64,000 nucleotides of DNA from NCBI RefSeq assembly GCF_008329715.1, contig NZ_VTSR01000005.1, positions 620,001-684,000 of the forward strand, written 5' to 3'. Made by a program: the position numbers and the translations under genes. Below, in pieces: positions 35,765-44,573 of the stretch. This DNA comes from Gimesia chilikensis. Its GTDB lineage: Bacteria; Planctomycetota; Planctomycetia; Planctomycetales; Planctomycetaceae. The notes under the pieces are model-generated. The model searched no databases. It was not told the DNA's origin and was given only the letters and a program-made list of their open reading frames with translations. Each line of letters starts with the position of its first letter. Positions within the stretch are counted from its first letter, which is position 1.

Positions 35765-37279
35765 ATGTTTAATGGTTCTCTCTGGCTGCGTCTGTTGTTC
35801 TGTCTGACGCTGGCATTTAATCTGATTCCAACTTCCGCAGCTCAGTCTGCAGAAAATTCGAAACGTCCCAATATTCTGTTTGCGATTGCCGACGACTGGG
35901 GCTGGCCACATGCCGGTGCTTATGGCGACCCTGTCGTTAAAACTTCCACCTTCGATCGGCTCGCCCGCGAAGGAGTGTTGTTTCAGAATGCTTACGTCTC
36001 GTCCCCGTCCTGCACGCCTTCCCGTGGTGCCATTCTAACCGGCAAATATCACTGGCAACTCGATGCGGGAGCGAACCTGCACTGTATTTTTCCGGATCGT
36101 CTCACGACGTATCCGGAGATTCTGAAGTCACACGGTTACACCGTAGGACACACGGGGAAAGCCTGGGGACCGGGGCGTACCGAAACCCGCTCCCGCGAAC
36201 TGGCCGGAAAACGATTCAAAAACTTTCAGGACTTCCTCAATCAGCGGGACGGAGTTGAGCCCTTCTGTTTCTGGTTAGGCAGTAGTGATCCCCACCGCCC
36301 GTACGCCCCAGGATCGGGTGTAGAAAGTGGCATGGATTTGAGCAAAATCAAACTGCCCGCCTGTTTTCCTGACGCAGAGGAAGTCCGTAGCGACGTCGCC
36401 GACTATTACTTTGAAGTCCAACGGTTCGACCAGCTCGTGGGGGACGCGCTGAAACTGCTGGAAGAAAAAGGCGAACTGGACAATACCATCATTTTCATGA
36501 CCGGCGACCACGGTATGCCTTTCCCTCGTGGCAAGAGCTGCCTGTATGATACCGGCACCCGCGTTCCCCTGGCGGCGCGCTGGCCCTCTCACATTCAGCC
36601 CAATCGGAGTGTGACGGACTTCGTCAGTCTGATTGACCTCGCCCCCACATTCTATGAAGCCGCTGGTGTCGAAATTCCACAGGACGTCACCGGCAAGAGT
36701 CTGATGCCTGTTCTGGATGCGCCCGGGTCGGGACGCATCGTAGCTGACCACGCTGAAATCTTCTTTGGTAAGGAGCGACACGTTCCCTCACAGGAAGAAC
36801 CTGACATGGGAGGCTACCCCTGCCGTGCGATTCGGACGGACGATTTTCTTTATATCCACAATTACCGGCCTGATCGCTGGCCTGCGGGAACACCCAACTA
36901 CACCAAAGCAGCCATTCCGGGCACCTGGTATGGGGATTGTGACAATGGCCCGACCAAGACCTATATGGTTACCCATAAAGATAAGGATGCGGAACATCGC
37001 CGACTGTATGAACTGGCCTTCGGCAAGTTGCCTGCAGAAGAATTATACGATCTGCGGAATGATCCCGATCAGCTACAGAACGTAGCCCAGGATCCCATGT
37101 ATCAGATGATCAAAGCCAGGCTCGCGAAGGAACTGCATCAAAAGCTGGTTGCCACTCATGACCCCCGCGAACTGGGACAGGGAGACGAACTGGAAAAACA
37201 TCCCTACCTGGGCGGTGGTCCGAAACACCCGAGCCTGGAAAAGAAACGCAAAAAACGAAAGCAGAATCCGGTGAAATAG
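35765..37279 (+). CDS. Secreted sulfatase (formylglycine type)
   Basis: A 504-residue arylsulfatase-family enzyme with a signal peptide (LWLRLLFCLTLAFNLIPTSAAQS). Metal-binding NILFAIADDWGWPHAG (Asp43, Asp44) is followed by the maturation motif SCTPSRGAILTGKYH, with Cys83 as the residue converted to formylglycine. FMTGDHGMPFPRGK gives the other metal ligands. It removes sulfate from polysaccharide or other sulfate esters in the periplasm. It lies 49 bp after the dehydrogenase/cytochrome gene with an AAAGG ribosome site, so the two may be an operon for marine sulfated-glycan use. The C-terminus is Lys-rich (EKKRKKRKQNPVK). Confidence 0.94.
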   Translation: MFNGSLWLRLLFCLTLAFNLIPTSAAQSAENSKRPNILFAIADDWGWPHAGAYGDPVVKTSTFDRLAREGVLFQNAYVSSPSCTPSRGAILTGKYHWQLDAGANLHCIFPDRLTTYPEILKSHGYTVGHTGKAWGPGRTETRSRELAGKRFKNFQDFLNQRDGVEPFCFWLGSSDPHRPYAPGSGVESGMDLSKIKLPACFPDAEEVRSDVADYYFEVQRFDQLVGDALKLLEEKGELDNTIIFMTGDHGMPFPRGKSCLYDTGTRVPLAARWPSHIQPNRSVTDFVSLIDLAPTFYEAAGVEIPQDVTGKSLMPVLDAPGSGRIVADHAEIFFGKERHVPSQEEPDMGGYPCRAIRTDDFLYIHNYRPDRWPAGTPNYTKAAIPGTWYGDCDNGPTKTYMVTHKDKDAEHRRLYELAFGKLPAEELYDLRNDPDQLQNVAQDPMYQMIKARLAKELHQKLVATHDPRELGQGDELEKHPYLGGGPKHPSLEKKRKKRKQNPVK

Positions 37280-37317
37280 AAGGCCTGCTGTTTTAATCCA
37301 AATGTCTCAACTTTGAT

Positions 37318-38064
37318 TCAGCATTGTCTGAGTGAGCTCTGACAGTGCTCAGAATTCCAGTTTTGAATTTGAGTCTTTAACAAAGACAAATCGTTTTCAG
37401 ATAACCGATCGGTGATTGGGATGGCGTTCCCCCCTGCTTTTTGAAATGCACTGCAGTTAACCTCGAGGTCATCCAGCAGCAAGGTGTCCGCGAATTCAAG
37501 CGTATGCGAGCTCAGCCAGCTGCCGTAAAACCGTTCTGGGTTCTCGCGTTTCAGCACACGTTGGCTGCAGGAACAAAGCACTTCATCAAATAATTGAGAA
37601 ACTTGACGGAACGAGAGAGTTTCCGCTTCCACGGATTGAGTTGTTATCGGTCTCTGCGCGTTTGCGTCTAGAAGTGCCTCCCGAAAACAGTCCATATTGT
37701 CGGTCGCCAGGACGATTCCAATTCCCTGCTGCCGGATCTCACGCAAAATCTGAACCAGCCGTTGATTGACCTGCATCAACTGACAGTCCTCTACCAGCTT
37801 GCGACTCAGATAGTCAGGGGGAAATGAGTCATCCAGTTTGACATCTAATCTGTCTATAACCTGGTTCGCAGAAACATCTCCCCGCATCCAGTCATGGATC
37901 AGCGACTCGTCTTGAAACAGGACTTCGGCTGCCTCCGTCAGTTGGAAGTGCAGGGGATGGTCGCTGTTATGGAGGATAGAGAGCCAGAAGGGGTCGCGGG
38001 ACAGCACGCCATGCCAGTCTACAAAGATCACTTTGTCCCAGACTGGTTTGCATCGTGGCGGCAT
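37318..38064 (-). CDS. HAD-superfamily hydrolase-like protein
   Basis: A 248-residue protein with HAD motif I as IFVDWHGVLSRD, in which the nucleophile Asp is present and the second Asp is replaced by His-Gly (DWHGV instead of DxDGT). Motif II lies in GIVLATDN (Thr), and motif IV in TLLLDDLEVNC (Asp-Asp). This fits a HAD-like phosphatase/haloacid-type fold, although the motif I change makes activity uncertain. It is the last gene of a minus-strand run that begins with dprA. Confidence 0.7.
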   Translation of the reverse strand: MPPRCKPVWDKVIFVDWHGVLSRDPFWLSILHNSDHPLHFQLTEAAEVLFQDESLIHDWMRGDVSANQVIDRLDVKLDDSFPPDYLSRKLVEDCQLMQVNQRLVQILREIRQQGIGIVLATDNMDCFREALLDANAQRPITTQSVEAETLSFRQVSQLFDEVLCSCSQRVLKRENPERFYGSWLSSHTLEFADTLLLDDLEVNCSAFQKAGGNAIPITDRLSENDLSLLKTQIQNWNSEHCQSSLRQC

Positions 38065-38088
38065 GCTCGGTTTTCCTGGTTTGTGAGT

Positions 38089-38913
38089 CTAATCCAGTTT
38101 CTTGGGCTTCTGATTGGGGGGCTGATCGGTCTGAGCGGCCTGGTAGAGTTGCTCAATGAATTCGTCAGTCATTCCCGTTTCCTTGCGTCCCTCACGGTTG
38201 AAGGTATCCCCGACCGACAGAGCAGCTCGCACTGGCCAGTGCAGATGTTGTTCGTAGGTCTCCCAGTCAGAGAGGTGGTCGGGTTTTAACTGTCGCAGCC
38301 AGTGCAGGCCAAAGGCGACGTGCTGAATCTCATCGCGATAGACGACCTTCATTAACGCGGCACTTCGTTGGTCGCCTGCATCGAGAAAATACTGTTCGAA
38401 TTCCAGGGTATGATCCAGATTACGACCTTCGAACGTGAGTGGCAGACCGGCGAGATAGTCCAGCAGACTTTCGTAACTCAGTGCTTTCTTCCAGATGTAG
38501 CAGTTCACGGGGAGGCTTCCGAACTCCAGCCCCAGCACGGAGGCACGTTCCTTATGCATGCGCGTGTGTCTTTGCTCATCTGCCATGATGTTACACATTC
38601 CCTGGCGAAACTCTGCCGGGGCATCAGGGAAGGCGCACAGAATATAGGCCATCACTTCCAGGGCCTGCAGTTCATGATTCGCCATGATGTGATGTGCCAG
38701 GGCCCGCTTGTCCTGTTCCATCAGAGCAGAGGGTTTCGGCATACCGGGGGCGGTTCGCGGGGGAGCGAACTTCAGGTTAGCCGGTCGCCCTGGTTCCTGA
38801 ATACGCAAAGGATCTCCTGGATGTTCGTCAGTCAGTACTTCAGGGGCGGGAAGCAGTTTCTCTTCCAGAGTCTCACTCAAAAGAACCCGTTCGGCGAAGG
38901 CGCGTATTTCCAT
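38089..38913 (-). CDS. DUF455 ferritin-like protein
   Basis: A 274-residue DUF455 protein, a diiron ferritin-like family related to the MiaE fold. Metal-ligand motifs are seen: NHELQALEVMAYIL, IMADEQRHTRMH (ExxH) and VYRDEIQHVAFGLHWL (ExxH). The N-terminal FAERVLLSETLEEKLLP and PGRPANLKFAPPRTAPGMP are typical of the family. The reaction is not established for this family. It is 11 bp after the methyltransferase gene, in the dprA-headed run. Confidence 0.88.
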   Translation of the reverse strand: MEIRAFAERVLLSETLEEKLLPAPEVLTDEHPGDPLRIQEPGRPANLKFAPPRTAPGMPKPSALMEQDKRALAHHIMANHELQALEVMAYILCAFPDAPAEFRQGMCNIMADEQRHTRMHKERASVLGLEFGSLPVNCYIWKKALSYESLLDYLAGLPLTFEGRNLDHTLEFEQYFLDAGDQRSAALMKVVYRDEIQHVAFGLHWLRQLKPDHLSDWETYEQHLHWPVRAALSVGDTFNREGRKETGMTDEFIEQLYQAAQTDQPPNQKPKKLD

Positions 38914-38924
38914 GTCGATGATCG

Positions 38925-39608
38925 TTAATCAGGTGAAGGTGTGCGGGCGCGAAAGAGGGCAACACAGCCAGTCACTTTCACTTCCACGTCAGTATAGCGA
39001 CTTGCGAGTTGGGATTGTAACTCATCCAGACTGTCCGACGTATTTGCGAAGATCTTTTTCCGGTTATAAAAGTTCATCAGACGTCGGGCCGAAAAGCCTC
39101 GCGGGACTCCCTGACTCAAAATCGTAGCTCCGGAGATGATGGCGCCCGGGTTTAACCAGGGCCCCAGATGATCGAACAACTTTACTTTTGATGTCAGATC
39201 GCCGGGTAGACAATGCAGCAGATAATTCAGACTGACTGAATCGAAAGGGCGTGACTGCTGGGGCAGGGGAGCCAGTACATCGGCCTGATAGACTTCCGGC
39301 TGGTAGCGTGCGCTCCGACTGGCGGCGGCCGCCAGACTGTTGGGATTCAAATCCAGAAGTCCCAGACGGACTTCAGAACTCGGAAAGGTGCAATGCTCCA
39401 GATAATAACCGGTGCCCACGCCGACATCGAGGTGATTGGCCGTCAGGCTCTGGTTCATCCAGTGCAAAATCTGTTTGGTGCGACATTTCCAGATCAGGGA
39501 GTTGGAAATTCCCAGAACCCAGATATCGTAGATAGAAAGCATTTTTCTCGTGTAGACCGCCTGTCCGGGGGCGGTATCTGCAGAGTCCTGGTTCATAGAG
39601 GATGGCAT
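38925..39608 (-). CDS. Class I SAM-dependent methyltransferase
   Basis: A protein of about 227 residues with motif I as HLDVGVGTGYYLEHC, motif II in RLGLLDLNPNSLAAAASR, and a motif IV region PFDSVSLNYLLHCLP. The start at ATG 39608 is taken; a TTG at 39617 or ATG at 39596 are alternatives. It lies 23 bp after dprA. The N-terminal YDIWVLGISNSLIWKCR pattern matches a group of small-molecule methyltransferases; the substrate is unknown. Confidence 0.82.
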   Translation of the reverse strand: MPSSMNQDSADTAPGQAVYTRKMLSIYDIWVLGISNSLIWKCRTKQILHWMNQSLTANHLDVGVGTGYYLEHCTFPSSEVRLGLLDLNPNSLAAAASRSARYQPEVYQADVLAPLPQQSRPFDSVSLNYLLHCLPGDLTSKVKLFDHLGPWLNPGAIISGATILSQGVPRGFSARRLMNFYNRKKIFANTSDSLDELQSQLASRYTDVEVKVTGCVALFRARTPSPD

Positions 39609-39631
39609 TCGATGCAATGACAGAGTTCAGA

Positions 39632-40762
39632 TCAGCCGGTGGCTCTGACAAGAAACCCGCCCGGCAGACGTTTCACGACCTTCCGCATTTCCAGAACCGT
39701 CAAGGTGGAGAGAATGCGGGACGAGTCGAGATTACTGGATTGCACGATTTCATTCAAATGCTGCGGCTCGAGTGTGACCAAATTCAGCACATCCCGTTCA
39801 AAATCGCTCAGAGAGAGTTCGCGCGGCGTATGCACTTCGCGGTTTTCTGAGACCTTCACCGGAGTTTTAGCGGGACTCAAGCCTTCCAGTACATCCTCCA
39901 CGCTGCGGACAAGCATGGCGCCATCGCGAATCAGATCATGACAGCCGGCACTCGCCGGGTGATCTATTCGTCCCGGAACAGCGAATACGTCTCGCCCCTG
40001 TTCGTAAGCATGTCGGGCTGTATGCAGGGCGCCACTTTTACGGCCCGCTTCAATCAACAGCACGCCCATCGACAGTCCGCTGATAATCCGGTTACGCTGT
40101 GGAAACAGTCCGGCCACGGGAGCCTGGTCGAGAGGAAACTCGGTTACCAGGGCCCCTTGTGCGGAGACCTGCTCGGATAGTTCGCGATGCTCGGGAGGAT
40201 AAATATGGGAGAGCCCGGTTGCCATAACGGCGATCGTTCGGCCTCCGGCTTTGAGAGCGCCCCGATGAGCGGCCTGATCAATGCCCCGTGCCAGTCCACT
40301 CACTACTGTCACACCAGCACGGGCCAGGGCGGCTGCCATTTTTTCGGCCTGCTGCAACCCGTAATGCGTACACTTTCGTGAACCGACAATCGCAACCGCC
40401 AGTTCGTCTTCGGGCAGGATCTCTCCTTGGCAGTAGAGCAGGGCAGGGGGATCGGGCATCTCCCTTAAGAGGGATGGGTAAGCATCTGACTCTTCAAACA
40501 GCAGCTGGTATCCTGCGGCGCGACAGCGCTGCAGTTCTTCTTCAGCCGTCGATTTGGAGGTACGATAGATGATGGCGTTGGCCAGCTTTTCGCCGATTCC
40601 CGGTACGTTCAGCAGATCCTGTCGAGGGGCATTTAAGATTTGACTGGGTGTTCCAAACTGATCCAGCAGGGAACGCCGAATGCGCGGTCCGACTCCCTGA
40701 ATCAGATTAAGCTGGATCTGATCCAGCAGTAACTGGTCTGATTCAGAGGATTCGGCTGGCAT
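39632..40762 (-). CDS. dprA: DNA-processing protein DprA
   Basis: A 376-residue DprA/Smf protein. It has an N-terminal helix-hairpin-helix region (GVGPRIRRSLLDQFGTP, VPGIGEKLANAI), the Rossmann core with AIVGSRKCTHYGLQQAE, VVSGLARGIDQAAHRGAL, the FPQRNRIISGLS motif and GALHTARHAYEQGRDVFAVPG, and a C-terminal winged-helix-like domain. It loads RecA on incoming single-stranded DNA during natural transformation. With the nearby (disrupted) comM it points to a competence pathway in this organism. It heads a minus-strand gene run. Confidence 0.95.
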   Translation of the reverse strand: MPAESSESDQLLLDQIQLNLIQGVGPRIRRSLLDQFGTPSQILNAPRQDLLNVPGIGEKLANAIIYRTSKSTAEEELQRCRAAGYQLLFEESDAYPSLLREMPDPPALLYCQGEILPEDELAVAIVGSRKCTHYGLQQAEKMAAALARAGVTVVSGLARGIDQAAHRGALKAGGRTIAVMATGLSHIYPPEHRELSEQVSAQGALVTEFPLDQAPVAGLFPQRNRIISGLSMGVLLIEAGRKSGALHTARHAYEQGRDVFAVPGRIDHPASAGCHDLIRDGAMLVRSVEDVLEGLSPAKTPVKVSENREVHTPRELSLSDFERDVLNLVTLEPQHLNEIVQSSNLDSSRILSTLTVLEMRKVVKRLPGGFLVRATG

Positions 40763-40953
40763 ATGCGGATCACACTCGATGAGAACAGGCAGACATTTAT
40801 ATTAACGTGCGTACATGTTCCCATAAAAGTCATGAAAAAACAACTAAGATCAATGCTCAATCTCAGGGAAGGGGAGTCTGACACTTGACAGCAACCGCCG
40901 TTTGCCTCTAAACACGAAGCACATCGTTTTGAATTTCCAGGAAGGCCAGGTAC

Positions 40954-41100
40954 ATGCTGGATAAGATATTTTTTATCATCGCCTGCATCATTATCCCCGT
41001 GTTATGGGGAGTGATCGTGAACTGGATTTTCAATCAATGGCAAGATCGCTCGAACAATAACTCTGATGACGACTACATTTTCCCCGACTACCAGATTTGA
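40954..41100 (+). CDS. 48-residue single-span membrane protein
   Basis: A small gene below the usual length cut-off. It encodes a 48-residue protein: MLDK, one hydrophobic span (IFFIIACIIIPVLWGVIVNW), and a polar acidic tail with NNNSDDDY. A GGAAGG ribosome site lies 9 bases upstream of the ATG. The stop is 12 bp before the TauE/SafE permease start, on the same strand, so the two are probably cotranscribed. It may be an accessory subunit of that permease; this is inferred from position. Confidence 0.7.
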   Translation: MLDKIFFIIACIIIPVLWGVIVNWIFNQWQDRSNNNSDDDYIFPDYQI

Positions 41101-41112
41101 GGCGGTGCGAAA

Positions 41113-41991
41113 ATGAGCGTGGGATTGTTTGATTTTCTGCTGATTTCGCTGGCCGGGGGCGCGATCGGCTTCCTGGCAGGCATGTTCGGTGTCGGGGGCG
41201 GTTTTCTGCTCGTCCCGATTCTGAATATCGTCCTGGGTGTCCCCATGGAACTGGCTGTCGGCTCCAGTGCCTGCCAGATTCTGGGACCGGCGACCACCTC
41301 TCTGCTTGCTCGGAAGATCAAAATCCGGGACCTTGCTTTTCCCCTGGTCATCACGGGAGGACTGTTCCTCGGCGTAATCGCCGGGACCAGCATTCTGGAA
41401 AAAGCAAAGAATTCCGCAAAGATCCAGTTGAACGGACAGCCGATTATTGTAGCGGATCTCGTGGTGCTGGTTGTCTATTTTCTGATGCTGCTGACACTGG
41501 CCATCATCTCCCTGAGAAGCGCACGTCGACCGGACTCAGAATTGAAGGACGCGATTTTCAAAAACCGCTTTCTCATCCCGCCGGTAGCTACTTTCCCCAA
41601 CCTGTTCGAGGGGACGCTTTCCATTCCGGTGATCGCCTGGTTCGGATTGGCGCTCGGGCTGATTTCGGGCCTGCTGGGCATCAGTGGGGGAATCCTGCTG
41701 CTGCCCATGCTGATTTTTGGCCTGGGAATTCCCACACATCGCGCCATCACCTGCAGCCTGGTGATTGTCTGGATTGTGGCTTTTCAATCGACGATTGCCC
41801 ACGCCCTGCACGGCAATGTCAGTATCGAAATTGTAATCGCTCTCCTGCTGGGGGGGACCATCGGCGCGCGACTGGGCTCGGACCTGAACTCCCGTCTCAA
41901 AGGCCTGCAGTTGAGACAGCAGTTTGGCTGGTTATTACTTTCGGTGGCTCTTATGATTGGAATACGGCTGATCTATATGCTGGTCAGCTGA
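41113..41991 (+). CDS. TauE/SafE-family permease
   Basis: A 292-residue membrane protein with about 8 spans and two family repeats. The first is FLLISLAGGAIGFLAGMFGVGGGFLLVPIL, quoted here in pieces: GAIGFLAGMFGVGGG and FLLVPILNIVLGVP. The second is GLALGLISGLLGISGGILL followed by GIPTHRAITCSL. Proteins of this family export small sulfur-containing anions such as sulfite or sulfoacetate, or transport other organic anions. The N-terminal hydrophobic helix starts at the first residue. It follows the 48-residue gene by 12 bp. Confidence 0.9.
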   Translation: MSVGLFDFLLISLAGGAIGFLAGMFGVGGGFLLVPILNIVLGVPMELAVGSSACQILGPATTSLLARKIKIRDLAFPLVITGGLFLGVIAGTSILEKAKNSAKIQLNGQPIIVADLVVLVVYFLMLLTLAIISLRSARRPDSELKDAIFKNRFLIPPVATFPNLFEGTLSIPVIAWFGLALGLISGLLGISGGILLLPMLIFGLGIPTHRAITCSLVIVWIVAFQSTIAHALHGNVSIEIVIALLLGGTIGARLGSDLNSRLKGLQLRQQFGWLLLSVALMIGIRLIYMLVS

Positions 41992-42093
41992 AATCGATTC
42001 GAACCTGATCTCACAGCATCAGAGACCCTCGGACAGGAAAGGTACATTCCTGATCGCAGGCACTGATCTGTTTTTTACGAGGGAGATGTATTC

Positions 42094-42675
42094 ATGGCAG
42101 CAAAATCAATTCTGTTTTTAGCCGGCGATTATGTCGAGGACTACGAAATCATGGTGCCTTTCCAGGCGCTGACGATGGTCGGTTACCAGGTCGACGTTGT
42201 CTGTCCGGATAAAAAAGCAGGGGACATCATCCGGACTTCGATCCACGACTTCGAAGGGGATCAGACGTATTCCGAAAAACGGGGACACAACTTCACCCTG
42301 AATGCGACTTTCTCAGAGGTCAATCCCGACGATTACACCGGTCTCTTGATTCCCGGCGGACGGGCTCCCGAATACATTCGTCTCAATGAGCGCGTACTTG
42401 AAATCACGCGCAGCTTCTTCGAAGCCGACAAACCGGTGGCCGCCGTCTGTCACGGGCTGCAACTGCTGGCAGCGGCGGGAGTACTCAAAGATCGCAGCTG
42501 TACTGCGTATCCTGCCTGCGGACCTGAAGTGAATCTGGCAGGTGGAACTTATGTGGAAACAGCCATTGATGGCGTGCACGTGGATGGAAACCTGGTTTCA
42601 TCGCCTGCCTGGCCCGCTCATCCGCAGTGGCTGGCTGCTTTCCTGAAGGTACTGGGAACAAAAATCGAACTCTGA
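42094..42675 (+). CDS. DJ-1/PfpI family protein
   Basis: A 193-residue protein of the class I glutamine amidotransferase-like superfamily. Seen are the family strand [18 protein letters not shown], the [18 protein letters not shown] block, and the nucleophile elbow [14 protein letters not shown] with Cys119 followed by His120. The reaction may be proteolysis, glyoxalase activity or chaperone/deglycase activity; the sequence does not decide. A GAGGGAGATG ribosome site precedes the ATG. The DUF423 gene follows about 50 bp later. Confidence 0.9.
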   Translation: MAAKSILFLAGDYVEDYEIMVPFQALTMVGYQVDVVCPDKKAGDIIRTSIHDFEGDQTYSEKRGHNFTLNATFSEVNPDDYTGLLIPGGRAPEYIRLNERVLEITRSFFEADKPVAAVCHGLQLLAAAGVLKDRSCTAYPACGPEVNLAGGTYVETAIDGVHVDGNLVSSPAWPAHPQWLAAFLKVLGTKIEL

Positions 42676-42725
42676 TGTTCGTCAGCCGAACTGGCTATCA
42701 TACAATTAATTCTGGAGACAAACTG

Positions 42726-43211
42726 ATGTCCTGCTGCTCTCTTAACTGGTCGACAATTGGCGCGGCCCTGGGTGGACTGGCCGTCATTCTAGGCGCCTTC
42801 GCTGCGCATGGAATCGATGGTTACTTTGCAGAAAAATATGCGGGCCAGGTAAAAACGGTGACCGGCGTCGAAGTGCCCGCTGCCCAGAAATACCTGAACG
42901 ACTTCAAAACCGGCGCACAGTACCAGATGTACCATTCACTGGCGCTGCTGGCCGTTGGTTTTGCAGGTGTGACTTCGCGAAAACAGAAGCTGCTCAACAT
43001 TGCCGGCTGGTGTTTTCTGCTGGGAATCATTTTTTTCTCCGGCAGTCTTTACGTTTTAACCTTAAGCGGTCAAACTTTCTGGGGAGCGATCGCGCCCATC
43101 GGGGGCACACTGTTGATTGTAGGCTGGTTTTCACTTGCGGCAGGCGTCTGTTCCTGTGGCGGTGGCTCAACAATTGAAACAGACGGCCCTGAGACTCCTG
43201 CCTCGACCTGA
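42726..43211 (+). CDS. DUF423 family membrane protein
   Basis: A 161-residue, four-span protein of the DUF423 (YgdD) family: WSTIGAALGGLAVILGAFAAHG at the N-terminus, YHSLALLAVGFAG, and AGWCFLLGIIFFSGSLYVL, followed by GAIAPIGGTLLIVGW. The start at 42726 is fixed by CTGGAGACAAACTG upstream; the open frame begins earlier, inside the DJ-1 gene. The family's function is unknown. It carries an extra, non-typical segment (YAGQVKTVTGVEVPAAQKYL) between spans 1 and 2. Confidence 0.88.
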   Translation: MSCCSLNWSTIGAALGGLAVILGAFAAHGIDGYFAEKYAGQVKTVTGVEVPAAQKYLNDFKTGAQYQMYHSLALLAVGFAGVTSRKQKLLNIAGWCFLLGIIFFSGSLYVLTLSGQTFWGAIAPIGGTLLIVGWFSLAAGVCSCGGGSTIETDGPETPAST

Positions 43212-43288
43212 AGCCGCCTCTGCGTGGCTCTGACTTATCATGATGACCGAACCTGGTCATCCCTACCTACATTCAGGATAGAACATTC

Positions 43289-44371
43289 ATGCTGATTTTT
43301 GACGCCCACCTTGATATGGCCTGGAATGCCTGTGAATGGAACCGTGACCTGGAACTACCGGTCAGCGAAATTCGTAAATTTGAACGACAGTTCGAAAACA
43401 TTATTCCCGGCGAAGCCACGGTTTCCTGGCATGCACTTCGCAAAGGGGGCGTGGGAATGACCATCTCCACGTTGCTGCCCCGCCTGCACCGCAAGGATGC
43501 GGCACTGACACATTATCAGTCCCGCGAAGCCGCCTATGGGGTCGCCATGGGACAGCTGGCCTATTATCGAGCCATGGTGGAGAAGGGGGTTCTGCGGGAA
43601 ATTCCAGACAGTAATACACTGAAAAGTCACGTCGAGGAGTGGGAAGCCAACGAGGCAGCTGCCCGCGAAGAAGGCAGCACGATTCCCATCGGGTTCATTC
43701 TGAGTATGGAAGGGGCTCCGCCGATCCTCTCACCCGGTCAGATCGAACACTGGTTCGATGCCGGCCTGCGGATTCTGGGCCCCGCACATTATGGCCCTGG
43801 TCCGTACTGCTACGGAACGGGCAGTACCGGTGGTCTCAAAGAGGAAGGCCCCGCACTGTTGAAAGAGATGGATCGGGTCGGCATGTTGCTGGACGTAACC
43901 CACCTGGCTGATCAGTCCTTCTGGGAAGCTCTGGAGATTTTCCAGGGACCTGTGCTGGCCAGTCATCATAACTGCCGTGCGCTGGTGGATGCGGATCGTC
44001 AGCTGACCGATGACCAGATCAAAGCCCTGATCGAACGTGGAGCCGTCATTGGCTGTGCTTTCGATAACTGGATGATCAAACCAGGCTGGACAATCGGCGT
44101 TTCTGACCCCAAGACGACCTCCGTCGAAGATATCGCCAACCATACCGACCACATCTGTCAGCTGGCAGGTAATGCAAAGCATTGCGGGATGGGAACTGAC
44201 CTCGACGGTGGTTTCGGCAAAGAACAGACGCCACACGATCTGGATACGATTGCGGACCTTGAGATGTACGCCAGTATCCTGGAAAAGCGGGGCTACAGCG
44301 AGGCGGACGTCAAAGGCATTATGTCGCAGAACTTTATCGATTTCTTCCTGAAAGCACTGCCAGCCGGCTAA
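43289..44371 (+). CDS. Membrane dipeptidase family protein (peptidase M19)
   Basis: A 360-residue zinc-dependent dipeptidase of the M19 (renal dipeptidase) family. Seen in order are IFDAHLDMAW (His-x-Asp), SMEGAPPILS (Glu bridging ligand), LDVTHLADQSFWE (His), ASHHNCRALVDADRQLTD (His), and GMGTDLDGGFG (Asp). It would hydrolyse dipeptides, possibly including D-amino-acid ones. No N-terminal signal is visible, so it is probably cytoplasmic. An intrinsic terminator follows the stop. Confidence 0.92.
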   Translation: MLIFDAHLDMAWNACEWNRDLELPVSEIRKFERQFENIIPGEATVSWHALRKGGVGMTISTLLPRLHRKDAALTHYQSREAAYGVAMGQLAYYRAMVEKGVLREIPDSNTLKSHVEEWEANEAAAREEGSTIPIGFILSMEGAPPILSPGQIEHWFDAGLRILGPAHYGPGPYCYGTGSTGGLKEEGPALLKEMDRVGMLLDVTHLADQSFWEALEIFQGPVLASHHNCRALVDADRQLTDDQIKALIERGAVIGCAFDNWMIKPGWTIGVSDPKTTSVEDIANHTDHICQLAGNAKHCGMGTDLDGGFGKEQTPHDLDTIADLEMYASILEKRGYSEADVKGIMSQNFIDFFLKALPAG

Positions 44372-44398
44372 ATTCCGACATTAATCGAACAAAACAAG

Positions 44399-44440
44399 AC
44401 GCCGTATCCCTCTATGTCATAGCAGGATACGGCGTTTTTC
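44399..44440 (+). terminator. Intrinsic terminator after the M19 dipeptidase
   Basis: A perfect 11-bp stem, ACGCCGTATCC (44399-44409) and GGATACGGCGT (44425-44435), with a 15-base loop, followed by TTTTCTTTT. It lies 28 bases after the dipeptidase stop. Confidence 0.9.
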
Positions 44441-44573
44441 TTTTACCGCGTCAAAACTTTTGAAAAACGGTCAATAATCGATTTTCTCCAGCGAATCACT
44501 CTTTGTAACGTGGCCGATCGGTTTGGCCTACGGTTCCGAATCGAACATATCTTGGAGTGAGGGAGTCTGGACA

